A stretch of 64,000 bases of DNA. Source: Pontederia crassipes. Its lineage: Eukaryota > Streptophyta > Magnoliopsida > Commelinales > Pontederiaceae. The notes beneath the pieces are model-generated. The model was not told where the DNA came from. It ran no database searches and saw only the letters and a program-made list of their open reading frames with translations. Below are positions 1-12,431 of this stretch, piece by piece (positions within the stretch are counted from its first letter, which is position 1; every line of letters starts with the position of its first letter). Both the position numbers and the translations under genes were made by a program. Location: contig CM060198.1 of the NCBI GenBank assembly GCA_030549335.1, positions 38,573,853-38,637,852 of the forward strand, written 5' to 3'.

Positions 1-888
1 TGATAGATCTTTAGAACTTTAACTCCATTTCAAACTGAAGTTGAACCGTTACAATCAAAGATAATGCTCTTGGGGATTAGAGTCTTAGAGTTAGGTTCAA
101 AGCTATAAGTTATAGATACTTATTACAACCTTTGGGTGTCCTAAGAGGTGATAGAGCTTCAAAATTTTAACTCTATTTCAAATCGAAGTTGAACCGTTAC
201 AATCAAAGATAACGCTCTTGGGGATTAGAGTCTTAGAGTTAGGTTCAAAGCTATAAGTTATAGATACTTATTACAACCTTTGGGTGTCCTAAGAGGTGAT
301 AGATCTTTAAAACTTTAACTCTATTTCAAACCGAAGTTGAACCGTTACAATCAAAGATAACGCTCTTGGGGATTAGAGTCTTAGAGTTAGGTTCAAAGAT
401 ATAAGTTATAGATACTTATGACAACCTTTGGGTGTCCTAAGACGTGATAGAGCTTCGAAACTTTAACTCTATTTCAAACCGAAGTTGAACCGTTACAATC
501 AAAGATAACGCTCTTGGGGATTAGAGTCTTAGAGTTAGGCTCAAAGCAATAAGTTATAGATACTTATTACAACCTTTGGGTGTCCTAAGAGGTGATAGAG
601 CTTCAGAACTTTAACTCTATTTCAAACCGAAGTTGAACCGTTACAATCAAAGATAACGCTCTTGGGGATTAGAGTCTTAGAGTTAGGTTCAAAGATATAA
701 GTTATAGATACTTATTACAACCTTTGGGTGTCCTAAGAGGTGATAGAGCTTCAGAACTTTAACTCTATTTCAAACCGAAGTTGAACCGTTACAATCAAAG
801 ATAACGCTCTTGGGGATTAGAGTCTTAGACTTAGGTTCAAAGCAATAAGTTATAGATACTTATTACAACCTTTGGGTGTCCTAAGAGG
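1..888 (+). repeat. Six-monomer block, copied at 10360-11247
   Basis: Monomers at 1, 149, 297, 445, 593 and 741 carry a distinctive string of variants: CCATTTC with AATGCTC; R-head CAAAATTTT with AAATCG; TTTAAAAC with CTTATGAC and AAGACGTG; CTTCGAAAC with TTAGGCTC; then GATATA. The same order appears 10359 bp to the right (70 monomers less one base, the deletion near 9115). The copies separate at the sixth monomer: TTAGACTTAGG here, TTAGAGTTAGG there. Confidence 0.93.
297..740 (+). repeat. Three-monomer block with a third copy at 12580
   Basis: The run GATATA/CTTATGAC/AAGACGTG, then CTTCGAAAC, then GATATA occurs here, at 10656 (part of the larger block) and at 12580-13023 (offset 12283). The AAGACGTG change occurs only in these copies in this window as far as I could see, which makes it a good private marker for the duplication. 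Confidence 0.88.
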
Positions 889-2220
889 TGATAGATCTTT
901 AGAACTTTAACTCTCTTGCAATTCGAAGTTGAACCGTTACAATCAATGATAATGCTCTTGGGGATTAGAGACTTAGAGTTAGGTTCAAAGCTATATGTGA
1001 TAGATACTTATTACAACCTTTGGGTGTCCTAAGCGGTGATAGATCTTTAGAACTTTAACTCCATTTCAAACCGAAGTTGAACCGTTACAATCAAAGATAA
1101 CGCTCTTGGGGATTAGAGTCTTAGAGTAAGGTTCAAAGCTATAAGTTATAGATACTTATGACAACCTTTGGGTGTCCTAAGAGGTGATAGATCTTTAGAA
1201 CTTTAACTCTATTTCAATCTGAAGTTGAACCGTTACAATCAAAGATAACGCTCTTGGGGATTAGAGTCTTAGAGTTAGGTTCAAAGCTATAAGTTATATA
1301 TACTTATGACAACCTTTGGGTGTCCTAAGAGGTGATAGATCTTTAGAACTTTAACTCTATTTCAAACCGAAGTTGAACCGTTACAATCAAAGATAACGCT
1401 CCTCGGGATTAGAGTCTTAGAGTTAGGTTCAAAGCTATAAGTTATGGATACTTATTACAACCTTTGGGTGTCCTAAGAGGTGATAGAGCTTCAGAACTTT
1501 AACTCTATTTCAAACCGAAGTTGAACCGTTACAATCAAAGATAACGCTCTTGGGGATTAGAGTCTTAGAGTTAGGTTCAAAGCAATAAGTTATAGATACT
1601 TATTACAACCTTTGGGTGTCCTAAGAGGTGATAGAGCTTCAGAACTTTAACTCTATTTGAAACCGAAGTTGAACCGTTACAATCAAAGATAACGCTCTTG
1701 GGGATTAGAGTCTTAGAGTTAGGTTCAAAGATATAAGTTATAGATACTTATTACAACCTTTGGGTGTCCTAAGAGGTGATAGAGCTTCAGAACTTTAACT
1801 CTATTTCAAACCGAAGTTGAACCGTTACAATCAAAGATAACGCTCTTGGGGATTAATGTCTTAGAGTTAGGTTCAAAACTATAAGTTATAGATACTTATT
1901 ACAACCTTTGGGTGTCCTAAGAGGTGATAGATCTTTAGAACTTTAACTCTATTTCAAACCGAAGTTGAACCGTTACAATCAAAGATAACGCTCTTGGGGA
2001 TTAGAGTCTTAGAGTTAGGTTCAAAGCAATAAGTTATAGATACTTATTACAACCTTTGGGTGTCCTAAGAGGTGATAGATCTTCAGAACTTTAACTCTAT
2101 TTTAAACCAAAGTTGAACCGTTACAATCAAAGATAACGCTCTTGGGGATTAGGGTGTTAGAGTTAGGTTCAAATTTATAAGTTATAGATACTTATTACAA
2201 CCTTTGGGTGTCCTATGAGG
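741..2220 (+). repeat. Ten-monomer block of a 15-monomer (2220-bp) repeat, copy 1
   Basis: Monomers from 741 to 2073 recur in the same order from 2961 to 4293, offset exactly 2220 bp. Markers in order: TTAGACTTAGG; class-I CTCTTGCAATTCG with CTATATGT and AAGCGGTG; CCATTTC; CAATCTG with TTATATATAC; CTCCTCGGG with TTATGGATAC; plain R-head; TTTGAAACC; then C and D. Differences noted include CTATATGTGATAG here against CTATATGTTATAG, TAAGGTTC near 1127, and CTTGGGG against CCTCGGG in the TTTGAAACC monomer. Confidence 0.9.
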
Positions 2221-2812
2221 TGATAGATCTTTAGAACTTTAACTCTATTTCAAACCGAAGTTGAACCGTTACAATCAAAGATAACGCTCTTGGGGATTAG
2301 AGTGTTAGAGTTAGGTTCAAAGCTATAAGTTATAGATACTTATGACAACCTTTGGGTGTCCTAAGAGGTGATAGGTCTTTAGAACTTTAACTCTATTTCA
2401 ATCTGAAGTTGAACCGTTACAATCAAAGATAACGCTCCTCGGGATTAGAGTCTTAGAGTTAGGTTCAAAGCTATAAGTTATAGATACTTATTACAACCTT
2501 TGGGTGTCCTAAGAGGTGATAGATCTTTAGAACTTTAACTCTATTTCAAACCGAAGTTGAACCGTTACAATCAAAGATAACGCTCTTGGGGATTAGAGTC
2601 TTAGAGTTAGGTTCAAAGCTATAAGTTATACATACTTATTACAACCTTTGGGTGTCCTAAGAGGTGATAGAGCTTCAAAATTTTAACTCTATTTCAAATC
2701 GAAGTTGAACCGTTACAATCAAAGATAACGCTCTTGGGGATTAGAGTCTTAGAGTTAGGTTCAAAGTTATAAGTTATAGATACTTATTACAACCTTTGGG
2801 TGTCCTAAGAGG
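1629..2812 (+). repeat. Eight-monomer block, copied at 11248-12431
   Basis: The order is TTTGAAACC; GATTAATGTC with CAAAACTATAAG; C; D with AGGGTGTTAG; GAGTGTTAG with CTTATGAC; ATAGGTCTTT with CAATCTG and CCTCGGG; TTATACATAC; and CAAAATTTT. All recur at offset 9619 (65 monomers less one base). The rare GGGTGTTAG and ATAGGTC changes confirm a true duplication. Confidence 0.92.
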
Positions 2813-2960
2813 TGATAGAGCTTCAGAATTTTAACTCTATTTCAAACCGAAGTTGAACCGTTACAATCAAAGATAACGCTCTTGGGGATTAGAGTCTTAG
2901 AGTTAGGTTCAAAGATATAAGTTATAGATACTTATTACAACCTTTGGGTGTCCTAAGAGG

Positions 2961-4440
2961 TGATAGAGCTTCAGAACTTTAACTCTATTTCAAACCGAAG
3001 TTGAACCGTTACAATCAAAGATAACGCTCTTGGGGATTAGAGTCTTAGACTTAGGTTCAAAGCAATAAGTTATAGATACTTATTACAACCTTTGGGTGTC
3101 CTAAGAGGTGATAGATCTTTAGAACTTTAACTCTCTTGCAATTCGAAGTTGAACCGTTACAATCAATGATAATGCTCTTGGGGATTAGAGACTTAGAGTT
3201 AGGTTCAAAGCTATATGTTATAGATACTTATTACAACCTTTGGGTGTCCTAAGCGGTGATAGATCTTTAGAACTTTAACTCCATTTCAAACCGAAGTTGA
3301 ACCGTTACAATCAAAGATAACGCTCTTGGGGATTAGAGTCTTAGAGTTAGGTTCAAAGCTATAAGTTATAGATACTTATGACAACCTTTGGGTGTCCTAA
3401 GAGGTGATAGATCTTTAGAACTTTAACTCTATTTCAATCTGAAGTTGAACCGTTACAATCAAAGATAACGCTCTTGGGGATTAGAGTCTTAGAGTTAGGT
3501 TCAAAGCTATAAGTTATATATACTTATGACAACCTTTGGGTGTCCTAAGAGGTGATAGATCTTTAGAACTTTAACTCTATTTCAAACCGAAGTTGAACCG
3601 TTACAATCAAAGATAACGCTCCTCGGGATTAGAGTCTTAGAGTTAGGTTCAAAGCTATAAGTTATGGATACTTATTACAACCTTTGGGTGTCCTAAGAGG
3701 TGATAGAGCTTCAGAACTTTAACTCTATTTCAAACCGAAGTTGAACCGTTACAATCAAAGATAACGCTCTTGGGGATTAGAGTCTTAGAGTTAGGTTCAA
3801 AGCAATAAGTTATAGATACTTATTACAACCTTTGGGTGTGCTAAGAGGTGATAGAGCTTCAGAACTTTAACTCTATTTGAAACCGAAGTTGAACCGTTAC
3901 AATCAAAGATAACGCTCCTCGGGATTAGAGTCTTAGAGTTAGGTTCAAAGATATAAGTTATAGATACTTATTACAACCTTTGGGTGTCCTAAGAGGTGAT
4001 AGAGCTTCAGAACTTTAACTCTATTTCAAACCGAAGTTGAACTGTTACAATCAAAGATAACGCTCTTGGGGATTAGAGTCTTAGAGTTAGGTTCAAAGCA
4101 ATAAGTTATAGATACTTCTTACAACCTTTGGGTGTCCTAAGAGGTGATAGATCTTTAGAACTTTAACTCTATTTCAAACCGAAGTTGAACCGTTACAATC
4201 AAAGATAACGCTCTTGGGGATTAGAGTCTTAGAGTTAGGTTCAAAGCAATAAGTTATAGATACTTATTACAACCTTTGGGTGTCCTAAGAGATGATAGAT
4301 CTTCAGAACTTTAACTCTATTTTAAACCAAAGTTGAACCGTTACAATCAAAGATAACGCTCTTGGGGATTAGAGACTTAGAGTTAGGTTCAAATTTATAA
4401 GTTATAGATACTTATTACAACCTTTGGGTGTCCTATGAGG
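2961..4440 (+). repeat. Ten-monomer block of the 15-monomer repeat, copy 2
   Basis: This is the 2220-bp-offset partner of 741-2220. Private features: CCTCGGG in the TTTGAAACC monomer at 3849, GAACTGTTAC at about 4040 and CTTCTTAC near 4115. The monomer at 3997 is plain GATTAGAG where copy 1 has GATTAATGTC. The 13172-14507 region shares CCTCGGG and GAACTGTTAC with this copy, so that later copy descends from this one rather than from 741-2220. Confidence 0.9.
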
Positions 4441-5328
4441 TGATAGATCTTTAGAACTTTAACTCAATTTCAAACCGAAGTTGAACCGTTACAATCAAAG
4501 ATAATGCTCTTGGGGATTAGAGTCTTAGAGTTAGGTTCAAAGCTATAAGTTATAGATATTTTTTACAACCTTTGGGTGTCCTAAGAGGTGATAGAGCTTC
4601 AGAATTTTAACTCTATTTCAAACCGAAGTTGAACCGTTACAATCAAAGATAACGCTCTTGGGGATTAGAGTCTTAGAGTTAGGTTCAAAGCAATAAGTTA
4701 TAGATACTTATTACAACCTTTGGGTGTCCTAAGAGGTGATAGATCTTTAGAGCTTTAACTCTATTTCAAACCGAAGTTGAACCGTTACAATCAAATATAA
4801 TGCTCTTAGGGATTAGAGTCTTAGAGTTAGGTTCAAAGCTATAAGTTATAGATACTTATTACAACCTTTGGGTGTCCTAAGAGGTGATAGAGCTTCAGAA
4901 CTTTAACTCTATTTCAAACCGAAGTTGAACCGTTACAATCAAAGATAACGCTCTTGGGGATTAGAGTCTTAGAGTTAGGTTCAAAGCAATAAGTTATAGA
5001 TACTTATTACAACCTTTGGGTGTCCTAAGAGGTGATAGATCTTCAGAACTTTAACTCTATTTGAAACCGAAGTTGAACCGTTACAATCAAAGATAACGCT
5101 CTTGGGGATTAGAGTCTTAGAGTTAGGTTCAAAGATATAAGTTATAGATACTTATTACAACCTTTGGGTGTCCTAGGAGGTGATAGAGCTTCAGAACTTT
5201 AACTCTATTTCAAACCGAAGTTGAACCGTTACAATCAAAGATAACGCTCTTGGGGATTAATGTCTTAGAGTTAGGTTCAAAGCTATAAGTTATAGATACT
5301 TATTACAATCTTTGGGTGTCCTAAGAGG
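2961..5328 (+). repeat. Sixteen-monomer block, copied at 13024-15391
   Basis: Offset 10063 bp (68 monomers less one base). It contains class-I CTCTTGCAATTCG, TTATATATAC, TTATGGATAC, TTTGAAACC with CCTCGGG, GAACTGTTAC, C, D, E, F, G, x, A and B in order. Small differences: GATGATAG at 4291 (GGTGATAG in the partner), CTCAATTTC and AATGCTC in the E monomer at 4441, and CTTCTTAC near 4115. Confidence 0.9.
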
Positions 5329-5624
5329 TGATAGATCTTTAGAACTTTAACTCTATTTCAAACCGAAGTTGAACCGTTACAATCAAAGATAACGCTCTTG
5401 GGGATTATTGTCTTAGAGTTAGGCTCAAAGCTATAAGTTATAGATACTTATTACAACTTTTGGGTGTCCTAAGAGGTGATAGATATTTAGAACTTTTACT
5501 CTATTTCAAACCGAAGTTGAACCGTTACAATCAAAGATAACGCTCTTGGGGATTAGAGTCTTAGACTTAGGTTCAAAGCAATAAGTTATAGATACTTATT
5601 ACAACCTTTGGGTGTCCTAAGAGG

Positions 5625-5772
5625 TGATAGATCTTTAGAACTTTAACTCTCTTGCAATTCGAAGTTGAACCGTTACAATCAAAGATAACGCTCTTGGGGA
5701 TTAGAGTCTTTGAGTTAGGTTCAAAGCTATAAGTTATAGATACTTATTACAACCTTTGGGTGTCCTAAGAGG
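5625..5772 (+). repeat. Hybrid class-I/standard monomer
   Basis: The 5' part has the class-I CTCTTGCAATTCG, but from about base 55 on it is standard: CAAAGATAACG instead of CAATGATAATG, and GATTAGAGTC instead of GATTAGAGAC. The exchange point lies in the invariant stretch between monomer bases 38 and 57. It also has a private TCTTTGAG. Confidence 0.8.
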
Positions 5773-7104
5773 TGATAGAGCTTCAGAACTTTAACTCCAT
5801 TTCAAACCGAAGTTGAACCGTTACAATCAAAGATAACGCTCTTGGGGATTAGAGTCTTAGAGTTAGGTTCAAAGCTATAAGTTATAGATACTTATTACAA
5901 CCTTTGGGTGTCCTAAGAGGTGATAGATCTTTAGAACTTTAACTCTATTTCAAACCGAAGTTGAACCGTTACAATCAAAGATAACGCTCTTGGGGATTAT
6001 TGTCTTAGAGTTAGGTTCAAAGCTATAAGTTATAGATACTTATTACAACCTTTGGGTGTCCTAAGAGGTGATAGATCTTTAGAACTTTAACTCTATTTCA
6101 AACCGAAGTTGAACCGTTACAATCAAAGATAACGCTCTTGGGGATTAGAGTCTTAGAGTTAGGTTCAAAGCAATAAGTTATAGATACTTATTACAACCTT
6201 TGGGTGTCCTAAGAGGTGATACATCTTTAGAACTTTAACTCTATTTCAAACCGAAGTTGAACCGTTACAATCAAAGATAACGCTCTTGGGGATTAGAGTC
6301 TTAGAGTTAGGTTCAAAGCAATAAGTTATAGATACTTATTACAACCTTTGGGTGTCCTAAGAGGTGATAGATCTTTAGAACTTTAACTCCATTTCAAACC
6401 GAAGTTGAACCGTTACAATCAAAGATAACGCTCTTGGGGATTAGAGTCTTAGAGTTAGGTTCAAAGCTATAAGTTATATATACTTATGACAACCTTTGGG
6501 TGTCCTAAGAGGTGATAGATCTTTAGAACTTTAACTCTATTTCAAACCGAAGTTGAACCATTACAATCAAAGATAACGCTCTTGGGGATTAGAGTCTTAG
6601 AGTTAGGTTCAAAGCTATAAGTTATAGATACTTATTACAACCTTTGGGTGTCCTAAGAGGTGATAGAGCTTCAGAACTTTTACTCTATTTCAAACCGAAG
6701 TTGAACCGTTACAATCAAAGATAACGCTCTTGGGGATTAGAGTCTTAGAGTTAGGTTCAAAGCAATAAGTTATAGATACTTATTACAACCTTTGGGTGTC
6801 CTAAGAGGTGATAGATCTTTAGAACTTTAACTCCATTTCAAACCGAAGTTGAACCGTTACAATCAAAGATAATGCTCTTGGGGATTAGAGTCTTAGAGTT
6901 AGGTTCAAAGCTATAAGTTATAGATACTTATGACAACCTTTGGGTGTCCTAAGAGGTGATAGATCTTTAGAACTTTAACTCTATTTCAATCTGAAGTTGA
7001 ACCGTTACAATCAAAGATAACGCTCCTCGGGATTAGAGTCTTAGAGTTAGGTTCAAAGCAATAAGTTATAGATACTTATTACAACCTTTGGGTGTCCTAA
7101 GAGG

Positions 7105-7497
7105 TGATAGATCTTTAGAACTTTAACTCTATTTCAAACCGAAGTTGAACCGTTCCAATCAAATATAACGCTCTTAGGGATTAGAGTCTTAGAGTTAGGT
7201 TCAAAGCTATAAGTTATAGATACTTATTACAACCTTTGGGTGTCCTAAGAGGTGATGGAGCTTCAGAACTTTAACTCTATTTCAAACCGAAGTTGAACCG
7301 TTACAATCAAAGATAACGCTCTTGGGGATCAGAGTCTTAGAGTTAGGTTCAAAGCAATAAGTTATAGATACTTATTACAACCTTTGGGTGTCCTAAGAGG
7401 TGATAGAGCTTCAGAACTTTAACTCTATTTCAAACCGAAGTTGAACCGTTACAATCAAAGACAACGCTCTTGGGGATTAGAGTCTTAGAGTTAGGTT
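7105..7497 (+). repeat. Ten-monomer-offset repeat, copy 1
   Basis: Private markers CGTTCCAATC with ATATAACGCTCTTAGG, GATGGAGCTTC with GGATCAGAG, and AAGACAACG occur in three successive monomers (7105, 7253, 7401) and again exactly 1480 bp later. The match ends in the third monomer near base 97, where this copy has GATATA and the partner GGTTAAAAGC. Confidence 0.9.
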
Positions 7498-8584
7498 CAA
7501 AGATATAAGTTATAGATACTTATGACAACCTTTGAGTGTCCTAAGAGGTGATAGAGCTTCAGAACTTTAACTCTATTTCAAACCGAAGTTGAACCGTTAC
7601 AATCAAAGATAACGCTCTTGGGGATTAGAGTCTTAGAGTTAGGTTCAAAGCAATAAGTTATAGATACTTATTACAACCTTTGGGTGTCCTAAGAGGTGAT
7701 AGAGCTTCAGAACTTTAACTCTATTTCAAACCGAAGTTGAACCGTTACAATCAAAGATAACGCTCTTGGGGATTAGAGTCTTAGAGTTATGTTCAAAGAT
7801 ATAAGTTATAGATACTTATTACAACCTTTGGGTGTCCTAAGAGGTGATAGAGCTTCAGAACTTTAACTCTATTTCAAACCGAAGTTGAACCGTTACAATC
7901 AAAGATAACGCTCTTGGGGATTATTGTCTTAGAGTTAGGTTCAAAGCTATAAGTTATAGATACTTATTACAACCTTTGGGTGTCCTAAGAGGTGATAGAT
8001 CTTTAGAACTTTAACTTTATTTCAAACCGAAGTTGAACCGTTACAATCAAAGATAACGCTCTTGGGGATTAGAGTCTTAGAGTTAGGTTCAAAGCAATAA
8101 GTTATAGATACTTATTACAACCTTTGGGTGTCCTAAGAGGTGATAGATCTTCAGAACTTTAACTCTATTTTAAACCGAAGTTGAACCGTTACAATCAAAG
8201 ATAACGCTCTTGGGGATTAGAGTCTTAGAGTTAGGTTCAAATTTATAAGTTATAGATACTTATTACAACCTTTGGGTGTCCTATGAGGTCATAGATCTTT
8301 AGAACTTTAACTCTATTTCAAACCGAAGTTGAACCGTTACAATCAAAGATAACGCTCTTGGGGATTAGAGTCTTAGAGTTAGGTTCAAAGCTATAAGTTA
8401 TAGATACTTATTACAACCTTTGGGTGTCCTAAGAGGTGATAGAGCTTCAGAATTTTAACTCTATTTCAAACCGAAGTTGAACCGTTACAATCAAAGATAA
8501 CGCTCTTGGGGATTAGAGTCTTAGAGTTAGGTTCAAAGCAATAAGTTATAGATACTTATTACAACCTTTGGGTGTCCTAAGAGG

Positions 8585-8977
8585 TGATAGATCTTTAGAA
8601 CTTTAACTCTATTTCAAACCGAAGTTGAACCGTTCCAATCAAATATAACGCTCTTAGGGATTAGAGTCTTAGAGTTAGGTTCAAAGCTATAAGTTATAGA
8701 TACTTATTACAACCTTTGGGTGTCCTAAGAGGTGATGGAGCTTCAGAACTTTAACTCTATTTCAAACCGAAGTTGAACCGTTACAATCAAAGATAACGCT
8801 CTTGGGGATCAGAGTCTTAGAGTTAGGTTCAAAGCAATAAGTTATAGATACTTATTACAACCTTTGGGTGTCCTAAGAGGTGATAGAGCTTCAGAACTTT
8901 AACTCTATTTCAAACCGAAGTTGAACCGTTACAATCAAAGACAACGCTCTTGGGGATTAGAGTCTTAGAGTTAGGTT
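8585..8977 (+). repeat. Ten-monomer-offset repeat, copy 2
   Basis: It shares CGTTCCAATC, GATGGAGCTTC, GGATCAGAG and AAGACAACG with 7105-7497 at offset 1480 bp. The left flanks also agree over the 3' half of the preceding monomer (GCAATAAG). None of these markers was seen elsewhere in the window, so this is a local duplication. Confidence 0.9.
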
Positions 8978-9028
8978 AAAAGCTATAAGTTATAGATACT
9001 TATTACAACCTTTGGGTGTCCTAAGAGG

Positions 9029-9175
9029 TGATAGATCTTTAGAACTTTAACTCTATTGCAATTCGAAGTTGAACCGTTGCAATCAATGATAATGCTCTTG
9101 GGGATTAGAGACTTAAGTTAGGTTCAAAGCTATAAGTTATAGATACTTATTACAACCTTTGGGTGTCCTAAGAGG
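9029..9175 (+). repeat. 147-bp class-I monomer with one-base deletion
   Basis: GAGACTTAAGTTAGG replaces GAGACTTAGAGTTAGG, a one-base loss near 9115 that causes the first phase shift of the array. It also has CGTTGCAATC near 9077. The same deletion appears in class-I monomers at 42080 and 47997, but those have CAATTGCAATTCG, so common descent plus divergence or recurrence are both possible. Confidence 0.88.
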
Positions 9176-10359
9176 TGATAGATCTTTAGAACTTTAACTC
9201 CATTTCGAACCGAAGTTGAACCGTTACAATCAAAGATAACGCTCTTGGGGATTAGAGTCTTAGAGTTAGGTTCAAAGCTATAAGTTATAGATACTTATGA
9301 CAACCTTTGGGTGTCCTAAGAGGTGATAGATCTTTAGAACTTTAACTCTATTTCAATCTGAAGTTGAACCGTTACAATCAAAGATAACGCTCCTCGGGAT
9401 TAGAGTCTTAGAGTTAGGTTCAAAGCTATAAGTTATGGATACTTATTACAACCTTTGGGTGTACTAAGAGGTGATAGATCTTCAGAACTTTAACTCTATT
9501 TTAAACCGAAGTTGAACCGTTACAATCAAAGATAACGCTCTTGGGGATTAGAGTCTTAGAGTTAGGTTTAAAGCTTGAAGTTATAGATACTTATTACAAC
9601 CTTTGGGTGTCCTAAGAGGTGATAGATCTTTAGAACTTTAACTCTCTTGCAATTCGAAGTTGAACCGTTACAATCAATGATAATGCTCTTGGGGATTAGA
9701 GACTTAGAGTTAGGTTCAAAGCTATAAGTTATAGATACTTACTACAACCTTTGGGTGTCCTAAGAGGTGATAGAGCTTCAGAATTTTAACTCTATTTCAA
9801 ACCGAAGTTGAACCGTTACAATCAAAGATAACGCTCTTGGGGATTAGAGTCTTAGAGTTAGGTTCAAAGCAATAAGTTATAGATACTTATTACAACCTTT
9901 GGGTGTCCTAAGAGGTGATAGATCTTTAGAACTTTAACTCTATTTCAAACCGAAGTTGAACCGTTACAATCAAAGATAACGCTCTTGGGGATTATTGTCT
10001 TAGAGTTAGGTTCAAAGCTATAAGTTATAGATACTTATTACAACTTTTGGGTGTCCTATGAGGTGATAGAGCTTCAGAACTTTAACTCTATTTCAAACCG
10101 AAGTTGAACCGTTACAATCAAAGATAACGCTCTTGGGGATTAGAGTCTTAGAGTTAGGTTAAAAGCTATAAGTTATAAATACTTATTACAACCTTTGGGT
10201 GTCCTAAGAGGTGATAGATCTTTAGAACTTTAACTCTATTGCAATTCGAAGTTGAACCGTTACAATCAATGATAATGCTTTTGGGGATTAGAGACTTAGA
10301 GTTAGGTTCAAAGCTATAAGTTATAGATACATATTACAACCTTTGGGTGTCCTAAGAGG

Positions 10360-11247
10360 TGATAGATCTTTAGAACTTTAACTCCATTTCAAACTGAAGT
10401 TGAACCGTTACAATCAAAGATAATGCTCTTGGGGATTAGAGTCTTAGAGTTAGGTTCAAAGCTATAAGTTATAGATACTTATTACAACCTTTGGGTGTCC
10501 TAAGAGGTGATAGAGCTTCAAAATTTTAACTCTATTTCAAATCGAAGTTGAACCGTTACAATCAAAGATAACGCTCTTGGGGATTAGAGTCTTAGAATTA
10601 GGTTCAAAGCTATAAGTTATAGATACTTATTACAACCTTTGGGTGTCCTAAGAGGTGATAGATCTTTAAAACTTTAACTCTATTTCAAACCGAAGTTGAA
10701 CCGTTACAATCAAAGATAACGCTCTTGGGGATTAGAGTCTTAGAGTTAGGTTCAAAGATATAAGTTATAGATACTTATGACAACCTTTGGGTGTCCTAAG
10801 ACGTGATAGAGCTTCGAAACTTTAACTCTATTTCAAACCGAAGTTGAACCGTTACAATCAAAGATAACGCTCTTGGGGATTAGAGTCTTAGAGTTAGGCT
10901 CAAAGCAATAAGTTATAGATACTTATTACAACCTTTGGGTGTCCTAAGAGGTGATAGAGCTTCAGAACTTTAACTCTATTTCAAACCGAAGTTGAACCGT
11001 TACAATCAAAGATAACGCTCTTGGGGATTAGAGTCTTAGAGTTAGGTTCAAAGATATAAGTTATAGATACTTATTACAACCTTTGGGTGTCCTAAGAGGT
11101 GATAGAGCTTCAGAACTTTAACTCTATTTCAAACCGAAGTTGAACCGTTACAATCAAAGATAACGCTCTTGGGGATTAGAGTCTTAGAGTTAGGTTCAAA
11201 GCAATAAGTTATAGATACTTATTACAACCTTTGGGTGTCCTAAGAGG
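10360..11247 (+). repeat. Second copy of the 1-888 block
   Basis: It matches 1-888 at offset 10359, including the rare AAGACGTG and CTTCGAAAC variants near 10798 and 10813. One private change is TTAGAATTAGG near 10598. At its right end the copy jumps to sequence matching 1629 onward, so five monomers (740 bp) present in the first copy (889-1628) are missing here. Confidence 0.92.
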
Positions 11248-12431
11248 TGATAGAGCTTCAGAACTTTAACTCTATTTGAAACCGAAGTTGAACCGTTACA
11301 ATCAAAGATAACGCTCTTGGGGATTAGAGTCTTAGAGTTAGGTTCAAAGATATAAGTTATAGATACTTATTACAACCTTTGGGTGTCCTAAGAGGTGATA
11401 GAGCTTCAGAACTTTAACTCTATTTCAAACCGAAGTTGAACCGTTACAATCAAAGATAACGCTCTTGGGGATTAATGTCTTAGAGTTAGGTTCAAAACTA
11501 TAAGTTATAGATACTTATTACAACCTTTGGGTGTCCTAAGAGGTGATAGATCTTTAGAACTTTAACTCTATTTCAAACCGAAGTTGAACCGTTACAATCA
11601 AAGATAACGCTCTTGGGGATTAGAGTCTTAGAGTTAGGTTCAAAGCAATAAGTTATAGATACTTATTACAACCTTTGGGTGTCCTAAGAGGTGATAGATC
11701 TTCAGAACTTTAACTCTATTTTAAACCAAAGTTGAACCGTTACAATCAAAGATAACGCTCTTGGGGATTAGGGTGTTAGAGTTAGGTTCAAATTTATAAG
11801 TTATAGATACTTATTACAACCTTTGGGTGTCCTATGAGGTGATAGATCTTTAGAACTTTAACTCTATTTCAAACCGAAGTTGAACCGTTACAATCAAAGA
11901 TAACGCTCTTGGGGATTAGAGTGTTAGAGTTAGGTTCAAAGCTATAAGTTATAGATACTTATGACAACCTTTGGGTGTCCTAAGAGGTGATAGGTCTTTA
12001 GAACTTTAACTCTATTTCAATCTGAAGTTGAACCGTTACAATCAAAGATAACGCTCCTCGGGATTAGAGTCTTAGAGTTAGGTTCAAAGCTATAAGTTAT
12101 AGATACTTATTACAACCTTTGGGTGTCCTAAGAGGTGATAGATCTTTAGAACTTTAACTCTATTTCAAACCGAAGTTGAACCGTTACAATCAAAGATAAC
12201 GCTCTTGGGGATTAGAGTCTTAGAGTTAGGTTCAAAGCTATAAGTTATACATACTTATTACAACCTTTGGGTGTCCTAAGAGGTGATAGAGCTTCAAAAT
12301 TTTAACTCTATTTCAAATCGAAGTTGAACCGTTACAATCAAAGATAACGCTCTTGGGGATTAGAGTCTTAGAGTTAGGTTCAAAGCTATAAGTTATAGAT
12401 ACTTATTACAACCTTTGGGTGTCCTAAGAGG
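11248..12431 (+). repeat. Second copy of the 1629-2812 block
   Basis: It matches 1629-2812 at offset 9619. It joins directly to the copy of 1-888 on its left and, on its right, to an F-like monomer (12432) and then the third copy of 297-740 (12580). The order of blocks therefore differs from the source region, showing a mosaic rather than one clean duplication. Confidence 0.9.

Larger units (their letters stand above)
5329..10359 (+). repeat. Mixed-monomer stretch with weaker higher-order structure
   Basis: These 34 monomers are of the same subtypes but I found no long copy of the whole stretch inside the window. Recognisable pieces are a B-C-D-E/F-like run at 7845-8584 (GATTATTGTC, GCAATAAG, TTTTAAACC with AAATTTATAAG and CCTATGAGG, GAATTTT), class-I monomers at 5625, 9029, 9620 and 10212, and TTTAAAGCTTGAAG near 9570, related to the later TTTAAAGCTAGAAG monomers. 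ACAACTTTTGGG, common to the right of 40 kb, already appears near 5452 and 10040. Confidence 0.75.

Noticed and set aside
889..1036. CENP-B box in class-I monomers (ATTCGAAGTTGAACCG)
   Set aside because: The CENP-B consensus needs TTCG, four bases, A, two bases, CGGG. Here TTCG is followed by T at the A position and there is no CGGG; the reverse strand CTTCGGTTTG also fails. Only a loose resemblance.
5033..5328. A full A-K unit at 5 kb
   Set aside because: A and B are present at 5033 and 5181, preceded by E, F, G, x, but the next monomer (5329) has GATTATTGTC and TTAGGCTC and the series C to K does not follow.
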